A stretch of DNA of 64,000 nt from Sphagnum magellanicum. Lineage: Eukaryota > Streptophyta > Sphagnopsida > Sphagnales > Sphagnaceae. The position numbers and the translations under genes are program-made. Location: assembly GCA_021904315.1 (NCBI GenBank), contig CM038918.1:2805349-2869348 (forward strand), in the 5' to 3' direction. The notes beneath the pieces were generated by a model. It was not told where the DNA came from and ran no database searches. It saw nothing but the letters and a program-made list of their open reading frames with translations. Below, piece after piece: positions 11,461 to 21,800 of this stretch (position 1 is its first letter; each line of letters begins with the position of its first letter).

Positions 11461-13103
11461 AAAGTAAAAAACTGCCCAACACTGGTATATAGCAGCTTGT
11501 CAAAAGTAAAAACAGAAACCAAGGTTAACTAGGGAACTGGAACAGAATAGGAACAATGCCTGTGCACCCACCATCCATCCCTCCGTGGTGTGCTGGTTGC
11601 TATTGCTTCACTCTTGACACTTACCTGCCTAAAAGATGAATAAAATCTATGGGGAAAAACAGAACAAGTGTTCTAAGACTCTGAATCAATGCAAGGTGCA
11701 GTTCCTTCAATATGTCTAACCCAAGACAAAGGAAACTAACAAGGCAAGGATGAAACTCAAATTAAGAAGTTGTACCTGCTTCCCCTGAAACTTTGGCATA
11801 GGTCAAAGATACTTGTGCACTGGATTTCTTACCAAAATTGAGCACTACTTGAATCCCTTGTAGAGTCATCATAGCCCCCTGGCATGGAAAAGTCCTACAC
11901 CACCAAGTTTAAAAACATAACACAAATTGAATGAGCATGCACATCCAGATCCAACTGATGGTCTGAATTTTCCTCCAACCTTTAAGCATCATCAAGTTCC
12001 ATCAACATCTGAGTTGCCGAAAGAACTGGCTCAGAACACCTTTTAGTGCACATAAGGTATACAACCTCCATCCTCCTTGACTTGGACCCATGGTGCTTCA
12101 TCCCCTTGTTCTTAACCTCTCCTGCCCACACTCTTTTGAAAGTGCCTTTATATTTCTCCTTGGCTCCCTTCTCACTGAAACTCTTGGCCTCCTTCCCCTC
12201 ATCTTTGTGATTCCATGTCTTCTTGTTGATATCACTCTGTGTTCCTACCCAGAATTAACTACATATACCCATACTCTGAAAATCCACTTGGGTCAAGATT
12301 GGTATAACTACAGATCCAAATGTGCCTCCATCACTTAGACATCATTCACAAGTCGTTCCTATATCCAATCCCAACACAGGTAAAGAGAATAAGTTCCAGA
12401 GATAGAATCTGCTTTGATCTAATATGCATTCACTAGTACTGAGAATTTCTCAACAGTTACAATTGAAGTCAACTTGAAAGGAATTGAGAAATGATGCAGC
12501 AATGAGGTTACAGACATTAGATCTGACAACTTAACACAACCCAATCAGCAAGCATGAGAAAAAGGAAACCAAATCCTTAAGAAACTAGAAAACAACACCA
12601 AAAACAAAACTTAGTTGTGGTTTTGAATGACACAGACAGTACATGACACGGGCTATGATGACTCTGTGGCATGGGAGTAGAGTCATCATAGTACAATTTT
12701 GGGGGACATCAAGTTCCTCCAACCTTTCAATGTTCAGTGTTTGTGGTTTTGAATGACAGAGACAGTCACACACATGCTCAGGGACCTTCAGCAGCAACAT
12801 GTTTGGTATTGACCTCATGCCATAACGTCCCCCCTGATTTGATCAGATCCAATCAATGGGTGGAGGTTAATGAAATAGGTTTAGAAATAGCTTCCTAACT
12901 TAGAATTTTAAAACCCTTAAATAATCATTTCGAACATTGTAAAGGCACAAACACTGACCAGAAATGTTTCTTTGTTAAGCAACCATTTGGCTCAATTTGT
13001 GAGTCAATTTAAAAGAGACTTTGAACAGTAGCCTTTCTTATCAGCAGTCCAATAGCCTCCCATTTGAGTAACAAAGAACTGTTTAGAGCTACAAAGCCAT
13101 GAG

Positions 13104-13350
13104 TGAAAAGATAGGGGGGGAGAGAGCTTGAGCTCTTGCAAACACCCACGCCCACAGACGACAACAAGTCCTCCAAAAAAACAGTGGTGAAGATCCGTCA
13201 CACGCGCGTCAGTCGATGTGAATGTAGAACGGTCACTAAGCGCGCCAGTCAATGTGAACGTAGAACGGTCACTAAGCGTGCCAGTTGATGTAGAACAGTC
13301 ACTGAGGCACATCATGAATGTCAACTCTAGTTGAGCTTAACATCTCAACA
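13104..13350 (-). repeat. Copia 3' LTR
   Basis: This 247-bp LTR begins TGAAAAGATAG and ends CATCTCAACA on the plus strand. It contains two full copies plus a partial copy of a 36-bp unit built around GTAGAACGGTCACTAAGCG, one full unit more than the other LTR. The gag-pol frame runs about 50 bp into it before stopping at 13299-13301. Confidence 0.95.
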
Positions 13351-16300
13351 CTCCCCTTCAAGCTCAACTCCAACTCCATCACTCCAAGCATGCTGCGGAA
13401 TCGGTGATGCTTCTCAGTTCCCAAGACCTTGGTGAAGATGTCAACAACCTGATCCTTTGTGCTGACATAAGTAAGATCAATCTCACCTACCAAGACCTCC
13501 CTGATGAAGTGATAATGAACCTCAATGTGTTTCGTCCATGCATGAAACATTGGGTTCCTAGCCAACTGAATACTGCTAAGGTTATCACAATATATGACAA
13601 CTTGTCTGTCCACATGTAGCCCCAAATCTCCAAGTAGTTTGCGGAGCCAAGCTACCTCACATGTTGCCATCGCAGCACCCCTGTACTCTGCTTTTGTGCT
13701 CGACAAGGCAACTGTCGGTTGCTTCTTGCTAATCCAAGTAACAGCAACACTCCCAAAAGAGAACATAAAACCGCTAATAGATCTCCTGTCTGAGATGCTA
13801 CCAACCCAATCAGCATCTATGTATCCATGCACCTGCAACTCCGTGCTAGCTTCATAAAAGAGACCATAATCTGCTGTGGCACTCACATAGCGTAATGTGT
13901 GCCTCACACCATCCAAATGTGGCTTCCAAGGAACTTGCATAAACTGGCTCTCCAACCCAACTGTGTAGTTTAAGTCCGGCCTGGTGATCGTCATGTAGAT
14001 AAGACTGCCCACTATCTTCCTCTACATAGTGGCATCCTCTAAAACCTCACTTGCATCTGCACTCAACTTGCCATTCTGATTCAGTGGTATAGAAATGGGC
14101 TTACAACCAACCATACCATATTTGGACAGCATGTCCAATGCATATTGTCGCTGTAACAACCATATACCCTCAGGCGTCCTGATGACCTCAATGCCTTGGA
14201 AGAATTTAAGCTCACCCAGATCCTTCATGTCAAACTTCTACTTAAGGAAATGTTTTACATGCTCAACTTCCTTCTCATTATCACCCCCAACAATCAAATC
14301 ATCCACGTAGATAGTGATGACCACAATGCCCTCATCACTTTTACGCACATAGAGTGAATGATCTGCATCTGACATACGAAAGCCAATGGTGACAAGATAG
14401 TCTGCAATTTTGTCATGCCATGCTCTCGGTGCCTGTTTCAGTCCATACAAGGCTTTACGCAGCCTGCACACATAATTTGGGTGACTCATATCCTCATATC
14501 CAGGTGGCTGGTCCAAATACACCTCTTCTTACAACTCGCCATGCAAGAAGGCATTCTTTACATCCATTTGATGTAACAGCCAACCTCTTGATGCAGCCAC
14601 TGCAATCATAGCTCTCACTGTTGCCATCTTTGCAACAGGAGCAAATGTCTCCTCATAAGCAATGCCATGTGTCTAGGCATATCCTTTGGCTACTAATCTA
14701 GCCTTATACCTGCTTATGCTTCCATCCGAGTTGTGCTTCACTTTGTACACCCACTTACATCCAATAGCCTTTTTCCCTTCAGGCAAAGGCACCAACTCCC
14801 ATGTCCTATTTGCATCCAATGTAGCCATCTCCTCATCCATGGCTTTATCCCAAAGTGCATGCCCAATGGCATCCTTAAAACAAATGGGTTCAACATCCTG
14901 CACAACCTTTGCCATATATGCATAATGGCGAGCTACATAACCATCATATATCAATCTCTGGACTGGTCATCTTGCCCTGGTAGACCTGCATGGACCTGGA
15001 TTTGTCCGTGGTGTCCTATTTGCTACATTAGCTCTTTTCACACCAAGTGTCCTGATAACTAGAATCCCAAACTCCTCATCAAGGCTCTGCTCAGAGCCAC
15101 TAGACTCTCCATCTACATGTGAATATCCTGCAAAAATGTCAGGCATACTAAGGGCCTCACCAACCTTCTCTTTTCCTTTATATGATGCATCACCTGTATT
15201 TATAGGACTGCTATTATGACGTAGCCTACCACTCCATGGTCTATTAGTAGACCCACTAGAAGGGGACTCTCGTGGTCCACTCAATGTTTGTGATTGCTGA
15301 CCTGCATTCTTTGCAACCACATGCTCATCTGTATCAGCCCCAATAGTGTCTTTCACATCAGCATACCCACTGCTCATTTCATCAAACACAACATCCCTGC
15401 TCACCCTCATTTTACGTGTGACAGGGTTATAACATCTGTATCCTTTCTGCTCAAGTGAGTACCCAATGAAAACACATTTTTCAGCCTTCGAATCCAGCTT
15501 AGTCCGTAGCTCATCTGGTACATGTACATATGCAATGCACCCAAACACTTTCAAGTGTGACAAATCTGGTTTTCTGCCACTGTACTTCTCCTCTGGAGTC
15601 ATACCATGCACTGCTATTGTGGGGGTCCTTTTCATGATGTAAACTACAGTCGCAACTGCTTCAGCCCAATAATGATGTGGCATGCTCTTGTCAGCCATTA
15701 ATGCACGAGCAACCTCTGCAATGTGCCTATTCTTTCTTTCAACAACTCCATTTTGCTACGGAGTATACCTGCATGTAAATTGCCTCTGAATTCCATGCAT
15801 TTTTAGATATGTAGTAAACTCATTGGAGAAATATTCTCCCCCTCCATCTGACCTTAAGCACTTAACTTGCAACCCTGTTTGCTTTTCAGCCAACATTCTG
15901 AAATTCTGAAAGTGAGTAAACACTTCACTTTTTTCCTTCATGAAGTACACCCACACTCTCCTTGTGTGGTCATCAATGAATACTACATAGTAGCGACATC
16001 CTCCCATTGACGCCGTCTTGGTTGGCCCCCATACATCTTAATGCACTACATCAAGTGCTCTCTTACTTACATTCTTGTCATGCGGAAACACATTCTTTGT
16101 TTGTTTCCCAAATTGACATGTTTCACATATCTTATGCATTCCATCCACCTTAAACTTTGGCAAACCTGTGACAATTTCTGAACTCTACATAGATTTCAAT
16201 CGCTGCTCATTTACATGACTAATACGCTTATGCCATATGTCCATATCAGCCACAACTCCTGCACCTTGTGCAAACATAGCAGCTTCCACCTTAGGCATAC

Positions 16301-17705
16301 TTACATCCAAGGTAAACATTCTGCCCACTTTTTTGCCCTTAGCAACTAAACGACATTTGTCCTTGAAGTCTTCGACATAGCAGCCATCAGGGTTGAACCG
16401 AACTTGCAAACCCTACTCAATCATTTGCCCAACAAAAACCAAGTTCTTTGTGATATTGGGCACATGAAGTACATCAGACAAGTACTTTATCTTGCCATCT
16501 TGCATAGCTAATGGCACATTCTCGATATGAGCAATGGGATGGGCTATGTCATCTCCCGTCTCTACATAACCTGGTTTTTCCAGATTTTTGACATCCCTAA
16601 ACCACTCACCATGATAGGTCATGTGGTTAGAGGCTCCCGAATCCACATACCATACATTATCAACATTTGTGGATACATTTGCAGCCACTGTATTTAGCAT
16701 GTGCTGCACAACAAATAGATGTTCATACCTATCTTCAGCCTGCTTCCTTGAGGATGCATAATTATTCTGTTACAGTCTTCCATTCCTCATGTCACTTTCC
16801 TTCTTTCTACATTCTCTGGCCTAATGGCCTAGTTTGCCATAATAATGACAGTCTCTAGAATCTGATCCAGATTGTTGTCTGTTCCAATTGCCATGTCCTC
16901 TTTGGCCCCCCCTGCCTTGAGACTAGCCTCTTCCACCACCTCTGTATGACTGTTGTTGTTGTGAGTCATTTGACTGTTGCTATCCAAAATTCTAATTTCC
17001 AAAACGACCACCACCTTGGCCTTGACCACAACCTCTTCCTCTGCCTCTACTTGTATTTGAGTAGAAGGCCCGCTGCTCTACATTGTTCTTGTTTTGTGTA
17101 GAACAATCTTCATTTAAAGTTTTCTCTTCTACAATCAGCATTGAAACAAGATTTCGAAAGTTGGGAACATTCTCCCTAACAATTATGGATGTCTTGAAAG
17201 GTTTGTATTCCTTTCCAAGTCCATTTAGACAAACGCTGACCAAATCATCATCATCCACAGATACATTAATAGATGCAAGGGATTCAACAATACGTTTGAT
17301 CTTCAATGAATACTCATTGATAGACATGTTCTTCTTCTCCACAATGTGCAACTCTTGCTTTAGCTGCAGCTTCCTTGCCTTTGTATTTGTCTGGAACATT
17401 TGCACCAAGTTTTGCCATGCTTTTGCTGGAGTGTGAGCATCCTGTATGTGCCCAATCATAGTGTCTGTAACACTGACAGACAACCAATACATGACCTTGC
17501 GTGCACCCTGGTTCCAATCCTTGAATGCCTTTATCTCTACTGCAGTGGCATTTTCCTCGCGCAACTCTGGAAGGTCTTCATTCTCACCTTCCACATAGTC
17601 CCAAAATCCTTTTCCCATAAGGAAATTGGTCATCCTGAACTTCCAAGCATGGAAGTTGTTCTTGTCAAGCTTCTCACTAACAATTTGATTGATGCCGTTT
17701 GACAT
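13299..17705 (-). pseudogene. Copia gag-pol polyprotein, one frame with 14 premature stops
   Basis: The start is taken at ATG 17703-17705, giving MSNGINQIVSEKLDKNNF, a UBN2-type gag N-terminus. In order follow gag, a CCHC zinc knuckle (16809-16850, second Cys replaced by Tyr), protease with DSGA near 16641, the pre-integrase region, an integrase core with D near 16037, D near 15848 and E near 15740 (about 35 residues between the last two), reverse transcriptase with YVDD at 14298-14309, and RNase H with ADW, DN and KHIE motifs. All pieces share one frame with no frameshift. In-frame stops lie at 16994, 16982, 16925, 16823, 16772, 16415, 16187, 16040, 15758, 14969, 14675, 14531, 14240 and 14024 (first base of each codon). 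Ten are TAG, three TAA and one TGA. Confidence 0.95.
13351..13362 (-). other. Polypurine tract of the copia element
   Basis: On the minus strand CTTGAAGGGGAG lies immediately before the 3' LTR. This is the position and composition of the plus-strand primer of LTR retrotransposons. It lies inside the gag-pol reading frame. Confidence 0.9.
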
Positions 17706-17992
17706 CTTGTCTGAATAGCACACGAACGCTTGCTGACTCAAAACAGAGGTCAAGATGATGCAGAAACGCAGTTTTTCAGCCCCAAAATTCCGTCCAAAAG
17801 ACTGTATACAATCCCTATAGCTTCGTCTTGGCGAAGACAGCTCCTCGATCCAATGTCGTTTGCCAGTGCCTCCCGAAGAGCTCCGACACGGGTGTAGTGG
17901 CGAACACAAAGGGGGAAGAGATGATGACCTCTTGCTGTCGTACCGCCTCCTTTGCTTCTCGTGCTTGCTACTTAGCCCTTAGCTTGTACCAG

Positions 17993-18004
17993 GCTCTGAT
18001 ACCA
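17993..18004 (-). other. Primer-binding site complementary to initiator tRNA-Met
   Basis: The minus strand reads TGGTATCAGAGC directly after the 5' LTR. This is the standard primer-binding site for initiator tRNA-Met used by most plant copia elements. Confidence 0.93.
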
Positions 18005-18215
18005 TGAAAAGATAGGGGGGGAGAGAGCTTGAGCTCTTGCAAACACCCACGCCCACAGACGACAACAAGTCCTCCAAAAAAACAGTGGTGAAGATCCATC
18101 GCACGCGCATCAGTCAATGTGAACGTAAAACGGTCACTAAGCGCCCCAGTCGATGTAGAACGGTCACTGAGGCACATCATGAATGTCAGCTCTAGTTGAG
18201 CTTGACATCTCAACA
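18005..18215 (-). repeat. Copia 5' LTR
   Basis: This 211-bp LTR has the same ends as the 3' LTR but only one full 36-bp GTAGAACGGTCAC-type unit plus a partial one. The target duplication ATGAG follows at 18216-18220. Confidence 0.95.
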
Positions 18216-18220
18216 ATGAG

Positions 18221-20480
18221 AACCTATAGAATAGACCATTGACTCTCCAAATTTTGCAGAACCTGAAATATTGGAATCCACACACGGCATAAAAATCACA
18301 TTACTACCTGCAAATTCTAGCTGAGAACACTTGTCAAAACATCGAAGGCTTCAGCCTTCAGAATGTTGACATCTTGCTAAATCGAAGAAATTGCAAGAGA
18401 AGCATTACAGTACAATTAACAGACAAAAATGATTTAGTATATGCCACCATCAGTAGACTCTTTGTCTAGGTATATGAAGTTGGAGAAATCAGGGATATCA
18501 GGAACAAACAAACCTTCTTTTAAGGAAAATGAGAACTGAAAAAAGAAGCCCCTACTCAATACAAGTAGCAGCAAACAAGGGCAGTCAACATATCGACACC
18601 ATGGTCTAATATATGCATGTGCATATAACATGGGAGAGACCATAGAGTGAACCTGACAACAACAGAAACACAAAGGACCAAAAAAATAAATTCAGAAACT
18701 GGGATACAGACCAGATAGTTGATGAATTTGAATGAACCACCAGTCAGTAATCACTGAGGATTTTGAGAGGAACCAGCACAAATGAGAGAGTTGAATACAG
18801 ACCTGATCTGTGGAATCTACCATGGCACCCTGCTTGATCTCTTCAAGTAGCACTATGACTGATTACAAGCCAATATCCTCTGCCAAGTCTAGGTCATTCT
18901 TTTCCATGGCCTCCTCTCCATCAGCTTTGAGAGTGTTGTAGCCCATTCTGCACTGATCAAACACCCTGTCATGATATCTGAAACCAATGAGATTCCATAT
19001 CCAGGAGATCTGTGACCTGATGAAAGGTCTTTCAAGATACAGTCCACTTCATCACAGATCCTTCAGCAATTTCATATCCAGAATATTGCTTGGCCCCAAG
19101 GGTCAGTGAAAAATCCCATAGACTGATGCTTCTATCTGCCCAACCAGTGTTGTGGAATACAGAGTACAACATTTTTTTTTGTGTGTCTGAGGATTGACAT
19201 GTCACATTATACTAACCAGGTACCCAGTTACAGGAGGCTAATGTAAGAATTTTTTAGGTTTACAGTTGGACATCATTTTTCTTGACATATTTGTATGCTT
19301 ACCTCAAGTACGCATATAAAACAGGTACTTGGGAGGGAGTACAGCGTTTTTGGTAACATGGTATCCAACAGACAAAGATACAATTTGGAGGGCATTTTGC
19401 AGTCATAACAAAACTGAGGACCACTCCACATACTTTCCAGATTCTTGACAATAGTAACTGCTGCAAAAGCATAGACATCCAGCATCTCCAGTGGTTCAAG
19501 AGCCCTCATGCTGGAACCAACATACATACAATTGTGGTGAGACCTGTGTCTGATAGGCCACCCCTCCCACCTGTTTCACCATGCCTGCATGCATTAAAAT
19601 GCACTGCCTGCAATTCATACCACCATAAAAGAATTGAACCTCAAAACTACCCTTTCAAAGCTATTTCATACATTCCTACCAAATTATCCCTATTGGAAGA
19701 GCTCTCAGACATACCGACTTCACCCCATGCCTAAACATTCAACAAGTCCTGAAAGATTCATGCCAAGTAGAACAATGCAATGGATCAGTCTGATTCATCT
19801 GCTATTGCTGGTTCTTTAGGTGTATCTGCTTCTTGTGACTCTTTCTGTCATTCTCAGTGCTGCAGACATTCTGATTGTATCATGGAGTTTTTCAGTGGTG
19901 TTTCTTCTCATTTATTCCTGGTTCCTAGCAGGCAATGTAACAACATATTATGAGGAAGAATAAGTGCATCAAATGTAAAGCGACAAGAAACTGTAATGGC
20001 AAACTTACATGAAGGCTCAAATGTTCATCTGATTGCACTTCTGCACCACCAAAAGAAGGTGCAATCTTCATGACAATCTGCAGTTGCAGGTCCTCAACTG
20101 GCACACCAAACTGCTTGAGCAGTGGTAATACAGTGGATCAGATGATGCTCATAATCAGATCATTGCTATCGCATGTAATATATGCCTGCATTTTGGCTAC
20201 ACACACAAATGCAGACGAACATTTCAATAGAAGAAAATCAGCAAGTTGGCAATCAATAGGTATAAGAAAACTGACACCTTGATGCTTACCTCGAAGAGAG
20301 ATTGAAAAAGGCTTTGTGCGAAAACATTCCAAAACAAGTAGCGATCCAGCCATAACTCCCACAGTTATAGACAATGCCTCGACCTCACACCAACAAAAGA
20401 AGGATTGGGAGTAAACTCCCAACCATTAAAAGTCAGGAATCGCCCTCGTTATTTCAATTACTATCCTGAAAATCTGAACA
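18221..20480 (-). other. Exon-like pieces of an unidentified gene or pseudogene
   Basis: On the minus strand several stretches combine open frames with splice-like borders. About 20299-20364 reads MAGSLLVLECFRTKPFSIS and ends before GTAAGC. About 20011-20112 follows an AG and reads FGVPVEDLQLQIV through KIAPSFGGAEVQ before GTAAGT. About 19435-19510 reads MRALEPLEMLDVYAFAAV. About 18800-19020 reads MGYNTLKADGEEAMEKND and then hits a TAA. Composition is less AT-rich than the flanks. The phases of the first two pieces do not join, and one piece has an internal stop, so this may be a decayed gene or exons I have mis-bordered. I do not recognise the family. Confidence 0.3.
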
Positions 20481-21051
20481 CTTCGTTCAAAAATTTAGTG
20501 GACAACCTCCTCTTTTTCTTTTTCATTCTCACAATTTAAGAATGGAGGTTTTGTGTTCCACCACTTGATTCCAATGACGTAAGAATTGGTTTATATGGGG
20601 TTTTTTTAGCAAGAAGCTTTGATGGAAGAATTGGTTTGTAAGGAGGTTTTTTTGCGAAAAGTTTTGTATCTCACTTCTACATGCCCATTCTAGTCATATG
20701 ATCGTCCTTGGATCATTCCAAAAACAATTCAAAAATAACTACCTCATTTTCAAACCTTACTATTTGGTAATTTCTTTTTTTATAACTACTTCCTTTTTCT
20801 ATTAACTTTCATAATAATTATCTCCCATCTTTTGTAATAATTACCTCCATTTTATAACAATCTCACTTTTTTTTCTTATCCATCAACATGGATATTAAAA
20901 AAAATTAACATGTGTCTTTTTATGTCCATGAAATGTATATTAATTTAAATTAAATTTAACATTGACATAAATATTTGAAAACATTAAAAAATTTAAAATA
21001 GTTGATCATCAGTGGTAGTGTGTAGCAAGGCAAAGCTCAATATTTGGTAAG

Positions 21052-21267
21052 GAGGACTCACCTTTACCCTTTAAAGGTCTTAAATTATTTTGCATAATTA
21101 TTGCATGTTTAGGATGTTTCCATGAGGACTCGTCCTTCCCCTATAGAGGTCCTAAACTATTTTGCATAATTATTGCATGTTTAAGGTATTTTCATGAGGA
21201 CTCGGCCTTCCCCTATAAAGGTCCTAGACTAATTTGCATAATTACTACATGTTTAGGATGTTTCCAT
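21052..21267. repeat. 72-bp tandem repeat, three copies
   Basis: Copies start at 21052, 21124 and 21196 with GAGGACTC. Each contains an AAGGTC[C/T]TA motif, TTTGCATAATTA and ATGTTTA before the next unit. The third unit ends near 21267 with GGATGTTTCCAT. It is non-coding. Confidence 0.85.
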
Positions 21268-21576
21268 GGGTGTAAAATTAGGAAAAAAAGGTGAGCAAAG
21301 GTGGAGGCACTCTTGTTCATTAGCTTTGTCCTAAATGGCATTATGGAAAAAAATTAGCGGTTATAAGGGGTGAAAAATCAAAAGTAAATTAATGGTTAAT
21401 GTTACAAGTTTAGGTGTAGGCTTTGTCTTTTTTTAAATTGGGTGGGCTATGGTGAAATGGGATGGGATAAAGTTATAGGTGAAAATTTAAGGAGACGAGA
21501 AGAAGAAGTTTAGGTATTTAATTTCTTCCCTTCTTTAAAGGGGTTGCTCTTAGGTATAAGTGTTTGAAAAAATATT

Positions 21577-21800
21577 AACAAGGGGTGTGTCACATTGGAG
21601 CTTTGCCATTTGCATTTTAAAGTATCTTAAGGCCAAAAAACATTTATGGAAATTCAAATATTTCCCCATGCAAAAATATAATCTTCAAAAAATCTTCATA
21701 TAAAAATAGACCTATTACCTAGGGGCTAAAATCCATTAAGCTACTATACTCTATAATGAATCTAAACACAATATCCTTACCTTGGTAAGCAAGGCCAAAA
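21577..21800 (+). repeat. Dispersed repeat, copy B
   Basis: The sequence begins AACAAGGGGTGTGTCAC and includes CCATGCAAAAATATAATC, as in copy A at 1036-1345. About 100 bp of the middle of copy A is missing here. Confidence 0.75.

Larger units (their letters stand above)
6400..13098. other. Intergenic stretch without a convincing gene
   Basis: Only short reading frames occur here. One exon-like piece is visible on the minus strand at about 6710-6858: an AG acceptor is followed by an open frame containing RRWQLIPESLEFQTDL. I cannot assign it to a family. Repeats at 8006-8175, 9211-9370 and 11240-11460 are listed separately. Confidence 0.4.
13099..18220 (-). mobile_element. Ty1/copia LTR retrotransposon, structurally complete, coding-defective
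   Basis: The element lies on the minus strand between 5-bp target duplications ATGAG (13099-13103 and 18216-18220). It has LTRs of 247 and 211 bp that start TG and end CA in the written orientation, a primer-binding site next to the 5' LTR, a polypurine tract next to the 3' LTR, and one gag-pol frame in copia order: gag, protease, integrase, reverse transcriptase, RNase H. The LTRs differ at about 10 aligned positions of 211, nearly all transitions, plus one 36-bp copy-number difference, so the insertion is not recent. Fourteen premature stops make it non-autonomous now. Confidence 0.96.

Noticed and set aside
13404..15062. Several plus-strand frames across the copia pol region
   Set aside because: They are antisense shadows of integrase and reverse transcriptase on the minus strand.
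13299..17705. Genetic-code reassignment of TAG/TAA to Gln
   Set aside because: The stops in the copia frame could suggest this, but the malic enzyme and CIA30 genes end at TAG exactly at the family C-terminus, and the aquaporin ends at TAA. The standard code applies.
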